Source: Sanguinoderma infundibulare (lineage: Eukaryota > Basidiomycota > Agaricomycetes > Polyporales > Polyporaceae). Taken from it: DNA of 64,000 bases. Made by a program: the position numbers and the translations under genes. Positions 11,052 through 21,912 of this stretch are shown here, piece by piece (position 1 is the stretch's first letter; each line of letters opens with the position of its first letter). The stretch covers positions 682,001 through 746,000 of the forward strand of contig JAVLRN010000012.1 in NCBI GenBank assembly GCA_032821775.1, read 5' to 3'. The notes under the pieces are model-generated. The model was not told the DNA's origin. It ran no database searches and was given only the letters and a program-made list of their open reading frames with translations.

Positions 11052-12284
11052 GCTTTGCGCGCGTCACAGCGCACGGTATAGCTCATTCGTCTAAGGCAGG
11101 TGCGTAATTCATGAACTTCCCTCTGCCAGTAACGTGCTCACTCCGTTTGCTCAGATTCGCCTCGGCCTTCATCAGCAGATCCACCTGCTCCTACATTCCA
11201 CCTCATGGTTGATCCATCAGGTCGGGATCAGGTTGTACGACGGGATGTCCTCTTACGTCCCAGTGCCGCCCCCGCTGTCAACGACACACATCATCCGCCC
11301 ACCATCGACAATATCACCCACCTAATTGCCGGTGGTGGATGGATGAGATAGCAACAGGGTCGCATGGACGCCGTTGGGTGATTAGGATTTTAAGGAATTC
11401 GGACATCGCGGACTCATCTGTCAGCATTCGGTATTGTTTTCATTCTGTGTTTGGTTTGATATATTATACCCTGCAATGGATGTAATTATCTGCTCAAAGT
11501 CGCACTTCGGTATAGCTGAAGTTGCTTATTTCAGGTGGTCCGCACTCTAAGTGCTCAGAAGTTAGACTCGGTATCCAGTGTCTCATGACGTTTCGAATAA
11601 CAGTCCCAGCGACGCGATCGCTTGCCTGTCAATGGCGGCGTTACGCCTTTTGGGCTTCCTCAGACCCGATCTCGGGTGTGGTAGTGGACAGCAGTATACA
11701 GTCGCGTGCTCTTTTGACGTCCTACTCGACAGGTCGTTGACAGGAGGTAATGACACGCTGGTAAGCGAGCATTGGGATGGGCCCGGGCCCATTTCATCGT
11801 TGTCCCAGGCATGCAAGCATCGACGACATCGGCCTGTGAGCAATGCTATTGCTCCGGATTGGATGCAGTCCGTATCCTCATGCAGATCAACAATCCTTTG
11901 GAGCAGAAGAAGTTCGGATTTAGGACCAGTAAGGCCGTTCAATTTAATTAGGCGCCGGTAGAATGGACTAATCTGCATCCTTGTGTCCTCCGACACATTT
12001 TTGATGCCAGTCGCCGTCGCACGTATGGTGACGCTCGACATGATGCACACTCGGTTCTCTCTGGCCACGGGACTCCGCGGCGGGGGCGGGGCCAACGCAG
12101 GGCACGATTGTGCCTGTGTCAATGTCCCGCCCATGCGCTTCGAAGCCAGAGCCGAGAGCCATAACAAGCCAGATGTGCGGGCTTCAGCTCTCCTCAGCGT
12201 TTTGCGGCCAGGTCTTGTCTCTCTCAATCCCTCCCCCCTCCCCTTCGCGGCACTAAGGTCTACGGTTTTACGGTTTCCCCCAGG
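11052..12284. other. Intergenic, 1.2 kb, no supported gene
   Basis: Overlapping open frames exist on both strands at 11578-12227 but they encode compositionally odd, Arg/Ser-rich peptides with no family match I can recognise. The last 100 bp are pyrimidine-rich (ccctcccccctcccctt), typical of a fungal core promoter for the sedolisin gene. Confidence 0.45.
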
Positions 12285-14325
12285 ATGTTGCTCGCGCGGC
12301 GTTTACTTGTGGCCATCACGTTCGCGCTCGCTGCTGCTTCCGCCGGACCGTATCTTTCACCCCGCATTGTCCATGAGTCGCGCAGCTTCGTTCCAGATGG
12401 CTGGAGTCCAGTCCGACGAGCGAGTGGACACTACCGCATCCCGCTCAGGATCGGTCTGACTCAACCCAACCTCGCGTCCATCGAGGAGTACCTCATGGAC
12501 GTGTCCCACCCGGAATCACCCAACTACGGCAACCACTGGACGCCGGCGAAGGTGGCCGAGACCTTCCGCCCCACAGCGGAGTCGGTCGATACCGTCCGCG
12601 CGTGGTTGCACGAGGGCGGCATTGAGCCGCACCGCGTCAAGATGTCCGGCGAATGGCTCACGGCAGACGTGACGATAGCAGAGGCGGAGGAGTTGCTCGG
12701 CACGGAGTACTACATCTACAAGCACGAGGACGGCGCGTCGCACGTCGGCTGTGACAAGAAATACCACCTGCCCGCGCATGTCTCGAAGCACGTTGACCTT
12801 ATCACGCCCACGATCCATTTCGACACGAAGGTAAAGCGCGAGCAGCCTAGTGCCAACGAGAAGCCTAGGATGCATAACGTCGGCGCGCCTGGCTTCGGTC
12901 CTGTGAGCCCCAAGACGGCGGGCACGATCTTGGTACGTTGTGTTTCGAAGAATGGCAAGGTGCACGCGTATGGATCCTAAAATGCGTCATACAGAGCCTC
13001 TTTGACGAGCTTGACCACTGCGACACCCACATCACGCCCGATTGTCTGCGCGCTCTCTATGACTTCGTTTACACTCCCCTCGCTCCCGAGATGAACTCAA
13101 TTGGAATTGGTGAGCTTCCAGTTCAACATACAGTTCCGTCACCGGCATGCTGACCCGCCCGTCTCCAGTGGAGTACACTCCTCAGGCTTACGTCCCCTCG
13201 GATTTGGACCTGTTCTTCAAGAACTTTTCCTCTTCACAGATCGGTCAGCGTCCGGTCATGAACAGCATCGATGGCGGTACTATTCAAACCGGTTACTCGG
13301 GCGCCGACTACAGTATCGAGTCGAACCTGGACCTTCAGTTCGCGATGGCACTCGTAGGCAAGCAGCAGAACGTCACCCTCTACCAAGTCGGTGACACCGT
13401 TGAGGGCGCCTCCTTCAACAACTTCCTCAACGCTCTCGATGGCTCCTACTGTACCTTTGCCGGAGGTAACGACCCAACTCAGGATGGTGTCTATCCCGAC
13501 CCGGCACCGGGCGGTTACAAGGGCCAGCAGGATTGTGGCACTGTCACCCCAGCCAAGATCATTTCGACCTCGTACTCGTACGACGAGTGGATGCTCACCC
13601 CTGCATATATGAACCGCCAATGCGCAGAGTATGCCAAGCTCGGTCTCATGGGCACCACTATCCTCTACTCATCTGGCGACTACGGAGTCGGCGCATACGG
13701 TCACAAGTGCTTGCTTCCCAATGGCACTGCGACGTCCGAGGGCAAGACCTTCGCGCCCGCTTTCCCAGCCACCTGCCCGTTCGTTACCAGCGTCGGCGCG
13801 ACGCAGGTCAGCCCTGGCTCCAAGGTGACGGACCCGGAGAGCGCGTGTCAGGAGGTCATCTTCTCCGGCGGCGGGTTCTCGAACGTCTTCCGCATGCCTG
13901 ACTACCAGAAGGCGGCGGTGACCAACTACCTCACGAAGTACCCGCCCCCGTACGCGTCCGACATCTACAACACAACCGGCTCGCGCGCGTACCCCGACCT
14001 GTCCGCGAACGGCGCGAACTACGTCGTCGCCATCGGCGGCAAGTTCGAGCGCGTGTACGGCACGTCCGCGTCGTCGCCCGTCGTCGCCGCGATCCTCTCG
14101 GGGATCAACGACGCCCGCCTCGCGCTGGGGAAGAAGTCCATCGGGTTCATCAATCCGACGATATACTCCGATTCGTTCCAGCATGCGTTCAACGACATCA
14201 CGAACGGCACGAACCCTGGCTGCGGCACGCAGGGTTTCTCGGCGCAGCCAGGCTGGGACCCCGTCACTGGCGTTGGCACGCCCAACTTCCCTGCGCTCCT
14301 CGTGCTGTGGCTGCTCCTCCCGTGA
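12285..14325 (+). CDS. Secreted sedolisin, S53 family peptidase (tripeptidyl-peptidase type)
   Basis: Acid serine-carboxyl peptidase made as a secreted zymogen. The ATG at 12285 opens a signal peptide (LLVAITFALAAASAG). A pro-kumamolisin activation domain follows: IPLRIGLTQPNLASIEEYL, then SPNYGNHWTPAKVAETFRP. Exon 2 gives SLFDELDHCDTHITPDCLRA; exon 3 (from about 13168) holds the catalytic domain. Visible catalytic features are the Glu/Asp pair in SIESNLDLQFAM, the oxyanion Asp in YSSGDYGVG, and the nucleophile Ser in VYGTSASSPVVAA. The Ca-binding loop lies around FNDITNGTNPGC near the C-terminus. Several N-glycosylation sequons (NVT, NGT, NTT). About 640 residues, normal for fungal sedolisins. 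Two introns. The final LLVLWLLLP is hydrophobic but very short, so a GPI signal is not claimed. Likely feeds on proteins at low pH. Confidence 0.93.
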
Positions 14326-15129
14326 AGGACTCCGTGACCCCTCACCGCCGCGCCTACCACCCGCTATTGCTGCTTGCTACGAGAGACCTGGCCGGACGCT
14401 CTCCTAGGTACTAATGTGCTCTTTCGATCTGGGCTTAGAGGCTGATGCCTCGCGTATATACCTTCCTTTGTACGTTCCCTCGTTTACCCCTTCGCTCGTT
14501 ACCGGAATAAATACCTGCTCGCTCGTTCTACTTATCCTACAATGGCACACGCATAACATGACGCGTTGCGGTGATCGACAGAAGTACGTCATCGATGCCG
14601 GGAGAACGAAATCAAATGGTATACCAGTTTCCCATTCAAACGGGATATACGTCTCCCGAAATCGGGTCCGGCGACTTCCATGCGTGTGGCACTTCGCCTC
14701 CTCTGCACGTCCATTGCTATGGCGTTACGAAGTTAACCAACCTTTCCTCCCCGTTCCAGCCGCCCTCCTTCAACGACGTCAACATACAATTGACCCCGGG
14801 CCTCAGCCTGTTACGGCGCTCCGCTGCCATACGAACTGACCTGTATCTTTCCGACAGGTTCTGCAATGCTGAGGCTTGCTGAGGTCGCGAATATCAACTG
14901 AGCAAACTCAAACTCGTTGGCGATCTTGACGATGGTGACGCTTGCAGTGGCTGCCGCCATCAATATTCAAAATTCAATGTCGGCACTCCGCCAAAGCCGG
15001 AAATGACGGCATGCTCAGCCGCCTGCATACTTGTACCAGCCCGATCCCCGCTCAGTTGCCATTGCACCCCAACTTCGCCGTCTCCCGCTCTCTCTTGGGC
15101 TCACGGTGACGATACCCTCATTCCCTGCG
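14326..15129. other. Intergenic, 0.8 kb, no supported gene
   Basis: 3' flank of the sedolisin gene and promoter of the ThuA-type gene, which point the same way. Open frames of about 100-140 codons at 14414-14882 overlap each other and show no domain. Confidence 0.45.
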
Positions 15130-16783
15130 ATGCTTGGTTTACTGGCCACATTTCTGATCCTCTTGGCGGCACAGCCTACGATCGCAGAGCAGCTCAATGT
15201 CGCCCGCGTCCTAATCTATTCCGCGACGGCGGACTTCCGCCACGACTCTATACCCACCGCAGTCAACGCGCTCGTTCAGAATGGTGCTCGCTATACGATC
15301 GCATTCGACCACACGGAGGACAAGACGTGGTTTACGGACAATACCCTCGCGCAGTATGACGCCATATTGCTTCTGAGTTGCACGGGTGAAGGTGAGTATC
15401 ACAATGGTCTCTTTGCCCCCCCCCCCCCCCCGGACTCCCGAGGATACGGGCAACGGTGCTGGTACTGATCGCCGGCGGGTTGGGTAGTGTTGGACGACGC
15501 GGGGAAGACCGCATTCCGGAACTACCTCGACCTCGGCGGAAACTTCGTCGGAGTCCATGCTGCATCGGATGCGCTCAGGAATACCACTTGGTTCCAGCAC
15601 GAAGTCGGTCAGTACACGTCGGTTTGGTTCCGGCTCGCACCTGGCGAGATGTGACACGCCCAATGTGCAGGAGCTGCTTTTGACTACCACCCGGAACTGC
15701 AGAATGCCGTGAGTACGGAATTCGTCGGTCTCATTGTCCGCGGCTTCGTTGACGGAACACGTTAGAACATCGATGTTGTTGGACCTCCTCATCCTAGCAC
15801 GGCCGGCCTTTTGAGCGTGTGGCCTGTGCGAGATGAAATGTAAGCAATTCTTTCCTTCGGGATTGGGATTTGCGCTCGTGAAGGTGGCCGCGTCTAGTAG
15901 ATGGAATCACACGCATGTATGAGGTGTGTGGGTGCCATGGTGCGCTAACCACATATGTTGCTGGATTGATCTCGGCTATCTTTTGAGAGGGGGGTATGTA
16001 GGTAACATTGCGCTCCCACTGACTTCATTTCCATCGGGTGATGCAGGTACAACTTCAAGTCAGACCCTCGATCTATCGGCGCCGTCGTAGTGTTGTCTGC
16101 AGACGAATCGAGTTATACAGGTCTGTGGTTTTGTGTGACGCTTAATACCGCATCAAGGTCGTCAGCTGATAACTTTGCATAGATCCAGGACCACGTAAAT
16201 TTGACCAGGGCACTCCTCACCCCACGGGTAAGTACTTCAGTACTCTGTCAATCTCGAGAATCACGAGGTATTGAACCCACTTTTCCAGCTTGGTACCAGG
16301 AACATGGCGCGGGCATTGATGCAAATGGTTCCGCTGGCCGTAGCTTCTACACCAGCCTGGGTCACTTGAACGAGACATGGCAGGTTCGTTCTTGCGCTGC
16401 GTACCACGATCTCTCCGTTTTCTGACCTGCATCGTCTATCAGGACTCCCTGTTCTTGGGGCATGTGTTCGGCGGCATTACGTGGGCGTTGCAGTCGAACA
16501 CGACTCGGGCGTTCAATGCCAACGCTAAGGTCGGCAACGGTGTCGCCGGTTCTAACAGCACTTCCACTGCATCTGGCTCTGCTTCTAGTTCTTCATCCAC
16601 ACCCAGGTCTGTCATGCTGGATAAACTAGTGGGCCATCTTGTCTTCGCTGATCATTGAATCTGTACAGGTCTATTTCGACGGGAACGACATCGAATAACG
16701 GCGCTCTTGCAGCAAGTCCAGCCTGGATATTCGTACTCGGCTTGACACTGGGCACTCTGTCTCGTTGGATAGCGTATAATTAG
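15130..16783 (+). CDS. Secreted, probably GPI-anchored ThuA-like domain protein
   Basis: ThuA-like domains have a class I glutamine-amidotransferase-like fold; enzymatic role in fungi is unsettled. The ATG at 15130 begins a signal peptide (LLATFLILLAAQPTIAE), then VLIYSATADFRHDSIPTAV, the typical first strand and FRHDSI motif. Later exons give YDAILLLSCTGE, KTAFRNYLDLGGNFVGVH with AASD, WFQHEVGAAFDYHPE, SVWPVRDEMYNFKSDPR and WYQEHGAGIDANG ... RSFYTSLGH, all expected blocks in the right order. After the domain comes a Ser/Thr-rich stretch (SNSTSTASGSASSSSST) and a hydrophobic C-terminus (AWIFVLGLTLGTLSRWIAYN), consistent with a GPI-anchor signal. Stop TAG 16781-16783. At least seven short introns; the first contains a C16 run. 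The gene lies 305 bp upstream of KARI on the same strand, with no functional link visible. Confidence 0.85.
15416..15431 (+). repeat. C16 homopolymer in intron 1 of the ThuA-like gene
   Basis: Sixteen consecutive C start some 23-25 bases after the donor that follows LLLSCTGE. Being intronic it does not affect frame, but its exact length is the sort of thing sequencing gets wrong. Confidence 0.95.
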
Positions 16784-17088
16784 TCCTTGTCGCGCAATGG
16801 TGGACACATGGAATCCCATGGACTTTGGTTGGTCATTTGATTTTGAATGAGCCGCGCTCCCCCGGAACGTGCAGTTTTCAAACGGAAAAATTGTACGATT
16901 GTTAGGCTGTCTCCTCCTGTTGCTTGCCGTAATCGAGAGGCCAGGTTTGTGGGCTGGTGAGAAGGGACACGGTGTGGAAGGTGACAGGACGTGGAACGGG
17001 CGCTCGGGTAGAAGGATGGCGTGAGCGTCAAATTTTGTCCGCTAAAAACGCACCGAGTCACGGTCGAATACTGGTTCTCCCCACCACC
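16784..17088. other. Intergenic, 305 bp: 3' flank of ThuA-like gene and promoter of KARI
   Basis: No gene seen. No obvious TATA box within 100 bp of the KARI start. Confidence 0.5.
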
Positions 17089-18526
17089 ATGTCCTCCTTC
17101 GCCCTCCGTGCTGCTGCTCGTGCTGCTTCTCGTCGTGCGCCCCGCGCTGCGGCTCAGGCTACCAAGGCGTCGTACTCCGCCCTCGCCCGCAATGCCGCCG
17201 TGCGGTCTGCGGCGCCCCGCGCCGCTGTCATGGTACGTAAAATCCCCCTCGTCCTTTTTTCTTGTGTCAAACCGTGTTTCTCCGCACCAGACGACGCGCG
17301 GCGTCAAGACCCTCAACTTTGCTGGCACGGACGAGGTCGTCTACGAGCGCAGCGACTGGCCGCTCGCGAAGCTCCAGGACTACTTCAAGAACGACACCCT
17401 CGCCCTCATCGGCTACGGCTCGCAGGGCCACGGTCAGGGCCTCAACGCTCGCGACAATGGCCTCAACGTCATCGTCGGTGTCCGTGAGGGCGGCGAGTCC
17501 TGGAAACAGGCGATCGAGGACGGCTGGGTGCCGGGCAAGACCCTCTTCCCCATTGAGGAGGCCATCAACCGCGGAACGATCATCATGAACCTGCTTTCCG
17601 ACGCCGCCCAGTCCCAGACCTGGCCCAAGCTCGCGCCCCTTATCACCAAGGGCAAGACGCTCTACTTCTCACACGGTTTCTCGGTCGTGTACAAGGACGA
17701 CACCAAGGTTGTTCCCCCTCCGGACGTCGATGTCATCCTCGTCGCTCCCAAAGGCTCTGGCCGCACCGTCCGCACTCTGTTCAAGGAGGGCCGTGGTATC
17801 AACTCCTCCGTCGCCGTCTGGCAAGATGTCACCGGCAAGGCCAAGGAGAAGGCTGTTGCTCTTGGTGTCGCTGTCGGCTCTGGCTACTTGTACGAGACCA
17901 CCTTCCAGAAGGAGGTCTACTCCGACCTTTACGGCGAGCGTGGTGTTGTACGTGGTCCATTTGAGATTTCGCCAAGTGCACCACTGACACGTCTCCACAG
18001 TTGATGGGTGCTATTCAGGGTCTCTTCCTCGCCCAATACCAAGTCCTCCGCAAGAACGGCCACACCCCGTCGGAGGCGTTCAACGAGACCGTTGAGGAGG
18101 CTACTCAGTCCCTCTACCCCCTCATTGGCCAGTACGGGTGAGTACTTGAACTTGTTGCGCCCATTTTGATGCACATAAACTTGTATCTAATGTCCATATC
18201 CAGTATGGACTATATGTACAACGCCTGCTCCACCACCGCGCGCCGCGGCGCGCTTGACTGGGCCAAGGAGTTCGAGAAGGTCAACCTGCCCGTCTTCGAG
18301 CGCCTATACGAGAGCGTGAAGAACGGCTCCGAGACTCGTCGCAGCCTCGAGTTCAACGGCCGCTCGACGTACCGCCAGGACCTCGCGAAGGAGCTCAAGG
18401 AGATTGACGAGCAGGAGATCTGGCGGGCAGGTGCGTTGCTTCTTATGGCATGTTTGCGCGTGTTGGGTGTTGACGGTCGGTGTAGGCAAGGTCGTCCGTG
18501 GTCTCCGCCCGGACAGGCAATCATAA
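17089..18526 (+). CDS. ILV5: Ketol-acid reductoisomerase, mitochondrial (branched-chain amino acid synthesis)
   Basis: Converts acetolactate and acetohydroxybutyrate to dihydroxy-acids in valine, leucine and isoleucine synthesis, using NADPH and Mg. ATG at 17089 opens an Ala/Arg-rich mitochondrial presequence (MSSFALRAAARAASRRAPRA). After the first intron come TTRGVKTLNFAG and the Rossmann core LALIGYGSQGHGQGLN. SHGFSVV, VAPKGSGRTVR (phosphate/cofactor loop) and the C-terminal knotted domain follow: VYSDLYGERGVLMGAIQGLF with conserved acidic metal ligands D and E, SAFNETVEEATQSLYPLI-type helix, and the ACSTTARRGALDW motif. The last exon encodes GKVVRGLRPDRQS, stop TAA 18524-18526. About 400 residues, the normal fungal length. 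Introns: within the presequence, after YGERGV, after LIGQYG and before GKVVRG. Confidence 0.97.
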
Positions 18527-19048
18527 AATGTTCGCCGGCATGTTCCAATGCCGAGCATACCCAAAAGCACTTGCGGGGTGCACCGTTGGGCCACTATTGT
18601 TTAAAGGAGTACTTTAGAATTCATCTCGTCCGGACCGACCTTCCCGTTCCGAGTGCCAGCAACAAGCGCGATTTAGTCGAAGGCCTACAAGCCGCTAGAT
18701 GTGCAAGTTTCACCGGCAGTAGTTGGCGCAAGGTTGTCATGTTCTGCGCTGATGGAGTAGCGAAATGGTATGGCGCACGTTCCGTTGGCAGTCATGTGTT
18801 TGGACGGGGTGAAGATAGGGTAGCGTGGGTGTTAAAACACCTCACGAGGCGTGATTGCAGGTCTAGTGAGTCATCCTTTACGTTCCAGCATGGAACCTCT
18901 GCCGATCATGAATGCGAGTGTTCATGCAGAGGAACCTCGGCAGGAGTATGTAAGCTCTCATGTTCTTGAAATTTGTCCAGGTTGTCGAATCTTATATAAG
19001 GGTACTTCATGATCTTATGCCACGAGGTGACTTCTTTCGCTGCTCTCC
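18527..19048. other. Intergenic, 0.5 kb: 3' flank of KARI and promoter of MFS transporter
   Basis: The KARI reading frame does not continue here; the long open frame through it is read-through of an intron. Nothing else seen besides the TATA box at 18993. Confidence 0.5.
18993..18999 (+). promoter_or_regulatory. TATA box of the MFS transporter gene
   Basis: TATATAA, 50 bp before the ATG at 19049. The spacing is plausible for a fungal core promoter with a short 5' UTR. Confidence 0.5.
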
Positions 19049-20905
19049 ATGAGTCATACTAGGGACCAAGACCTCCCCACTGACCCTAACACGATCGCTC
19101 TTGAAGATGGGCGAGAGCATGGAAACACGAATCAGCCCCCAGCACAGAAGGAGACGCCACTGCCGAAATTACAGCTTTTCCTCTTGTTATACCTGCAACT
19201 CGCCGAGCCCATCACGTCCACAGTGATATATCCCTTTGTCAACCAGCTCGTGAGGCAAACAGGGATCACGGGTGGGGACGAGCGCAAGACAGGGTACTTC
19301 GCCGGACTCATCGTACGTCCCATCCTTCCTCGCGTTCGTTGTCAGCTTCGTTGACGGACGACCTCGTCTCCGAAGGAATCTTCATTCTATGCCGTCGAGG
19401 CGGTTTGCGTGCTCCAGTGGGGACGCGCGTCCGATCGCATCGGTCGCAAGCCTGTCCTGCTTGGAGGACTCCTTGGCCTCACGCTGTCGATGATCGGTTT
19501 CGGGATGTCGACGAAGTACTGGGCACTTATACTCAGTCGGTGCGCGGAGGGTGCGCTGAACGGGAACATCGGCGTGACGAAGAGCATGATGGCGGAAATC
19601 ACGGACGAGACGAACCGCGCGAGGGGCTTTGCGTACTTGCCTATGATCTGGGCCTTGGGCAGCACGATTGGGTATGTCCTCACTTCGGGAGTTGCGTCGA
19701 CGTGAAACTGACGATTCTTCTGAGTCCCATCATCGGTGGTGTTTTCTCGCGACCCGCGGACCACTGGCCAGCTTTTCAGGATAACACCTTTTGGAGAACG
19801 TATCCTTATTTCCTCCCTTGCATCGTCACTGCGTGCATATCGATCAGTGCGTTCTGTTTCGCCCTGATCGGGCTCAAGGAGGTCGGGTCTTATCTCAGTT
19901 CGCGGTAGCAGTGCTTACTTGCTTCTGCAGACGCTCCCTCGTGCCGACCGTCGAAGAACGACGGAGAAAGAAGCGGCATCCGCGCCGGGAAGAGACCCCG
20001 AGAAGGGCCCCAACGTCGATAACACTCCCGGGCTTCGATCCGACGATGTTGTCGAAGCAGCAAGACTCGGACTAGGTCTGCAATCGCAGCGAAGAGACGA
20101 CGTCGCCTCAGTCCCAGATCTCGTCACCGTCAATGATGCTCCTGCCGCACAGACCCCGGTTACTATCCGCACTATCCTGGTCCCCCGTGTGGTTTGGCCC
20201 ATTGTCAACTACGGCTTTCTCGCGCTCATGGACCAATGCGTCGTCGTGCTCGTGCCCCTCATGTACTCCACCAGCATACCTCTCGGCGGCCTGGGCTTCA
20301 GCACCTTGACCATCGGACTCATCCAGGGTGTGGCGGGTTTCGTCGGGGGCATCGCCCAGATTGTCACCTTCCCGTGGATGCAGCGGAAGCTGGGGTCGAA
20401 GTGGCTGTATACCATATCGTACTCGCTGTTCCTGGGGGTGTTCCTGCTGTTCCCGCTCATAAGTTTCGTGACGAAACGAGCGGGTAAGGCGGGAGCTGCG
20501 ACCTGGGTGCTCGTCGTCGTGCAATTCGTGGTGTATGTGAACACGTATATGACCTGGGGTACGTCGCGATCTTACACGACGTACATGCGGTTCTGGCCAC
20601 GCTGACTTTGATGCCCCTTAGGATGCATCTTCATGTATATCAGCGACGGCGCGCCGAACCAGAGGGCGCTTGGGTTGACGAACGGTCTTGCGCAAACGAC
20701 GGCTTCGACCGTTCGAGCCATTGCACCTGCGGCATCGTCCTCCCTTTTCGCCGTATCACTCGAAAAGCGTCTTGCTAGAGGAAACTTGGTATATTGGATA
20801 TTATGTGCCCTCACGGCAGCTGGGATCGCGGCCACACGTCGCCTGCCGAATCGCCTCATGAAGGAAGGCACGTCTTCGAACAACAAAATTGGAATCGTCG
20901 GCTGA
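19049..20905 (+). CDS. MFS transporter, DHA1-type (Zrg/ZIF-like)
   Basis: Integral membrane proton antiporter/permease of the major facilitator superfamily. The hydrophilic N-terminus is followed by LPKLQLFLLLYLQLAEPITST (TM1 with the Leu-Ala-Glu-Pro motif seen in the ZIF1/ZRT-like DHA1 branch) and YPFVNQLVRQTGITGGDE. Next are motif A, WGRASDRIGRKPVLLGG, LSRCAEGALNGNIGVTKSMM, and ARGFAYLPMIWALGSTIGP with GGVFSRPADHWP, a block diagnostic of that branch. A long hydrophilic central loop (about 19930-20150) precedes the second six helices: WPIVNYGFLALMDQCVVVLV, STLTIGLIQGVAGFVGGIAQ, LGVFLLFPLISFV, and a late exon SDGAPNQRALGLTNGLAQT. Stop at 20905. About five introns. Substrate cannot be told from sequence; fungal members are annotated as drug or small-molecule exporters. 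Confidence 0.88.
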
Positions 20906-21912
20906 TCCGTTTGACGCAGGTGCGGCACAGATGGCGCGACGGGAATGACAAGCAGCGAAACCGATTATAGAGCTTAGTTCAACTGCAATAGGCGTGGGGT
21001 ACTGCAGGTCAGCGCGACTTCAGAAACGAAGGATACCACCTGAACTCACTGTCATGCCATCTTCTGTACTGCAGGGCAGAGAAGGCAATCTCATACCCAC
21101 GGCATCATTCGAACCCATTAATCTGGCTCAAACGCGTCGAATATAGAACGAGATCTTGTAATGTTCTCGGGCACAATCTTGAAACATGCCAGTATTCTTT
21201 GACCCCATCCGACAAGTCCAGCCGCTTTCGCAGCATTTCGGTGGGGCGCCGCTTAAAGCCCAGTCGAACGCGGCGGAAAAGGGCCATTCGCGGGACGAAC
21301 TTTGTATCGGAGCTTCCGGAAGGCGACCTCGGGAGCTGTACCTGGCTGGCTTCCCACCGATGGGGGGAGGAATCGTCGGTGCCTGCCAGCTGGTAATGTG
21401 CGGAAGGTTTCGATTTGTTTCTCGGCCTCGTGGCCGAGAGCATGTGTATGAGGTATTTCAGCAGACAGACTTACTACCACCGAAGTGAAGGCTCGGACGA
21501 TCTGTGATGGTACGTGGATCTATCTTCATGTGTAACACGAGGTCGAAATCTGATTTTCGACCTCCTGCACTTACGGGTAGCTCCTCGTCTGTAAGTTCTC
21601 GGGTGGAAAATATACAGATGAATATGGATAGTTCGGAAGATACACGGGTCTGAGCAACCCCCCTCAGGTGCATCGTTACTCTGGCAGATCCCGGTTCGTG
21701 TCGGAGTACCCCTTGCGAGCTCGATTGTTCTCATGTGGCTGATTCAACATGCACTTCGGTGCGTGCTTCTCCGAGGCCCGGTGACAGCACCGGTGTTGGC
21801 AATACTGCTTCTGGGTTCTTTTACATCATTGACACTCGTATAAGGGCTGCGCTGGCAGGATTATCGCCGTTGTAGCGGAGCTCACAACCCCAGCAACCTA
21901 GAGGTCCTCGCT
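20906..21912. other. Intergenic, 1.0 kb, no supported gene
   Basis: Short open frames on both strands (21105-21734) have no recognisable domain and overlap each other. Probably flanks only. Confidence 0.45.

Noticed and set aside
11583..12227. 214-codon open frame on the minus strand, and 127 codons on the plus strand
   Set aside because: Overlap each other, no domain, no splice-supported extension; treated as chance frames.
12516..12965. Antisense open frames over the sedolisin prodomain and catalytic exons
   Set aside because: Shadows in a GC-rich gene.
18166..18969. 267-codon open frame continuing past the end of ketol-acid reductoisomerase
   Set aside because: It reads through the last intron of the gene; the spliced product ends at 18526 as the family does.
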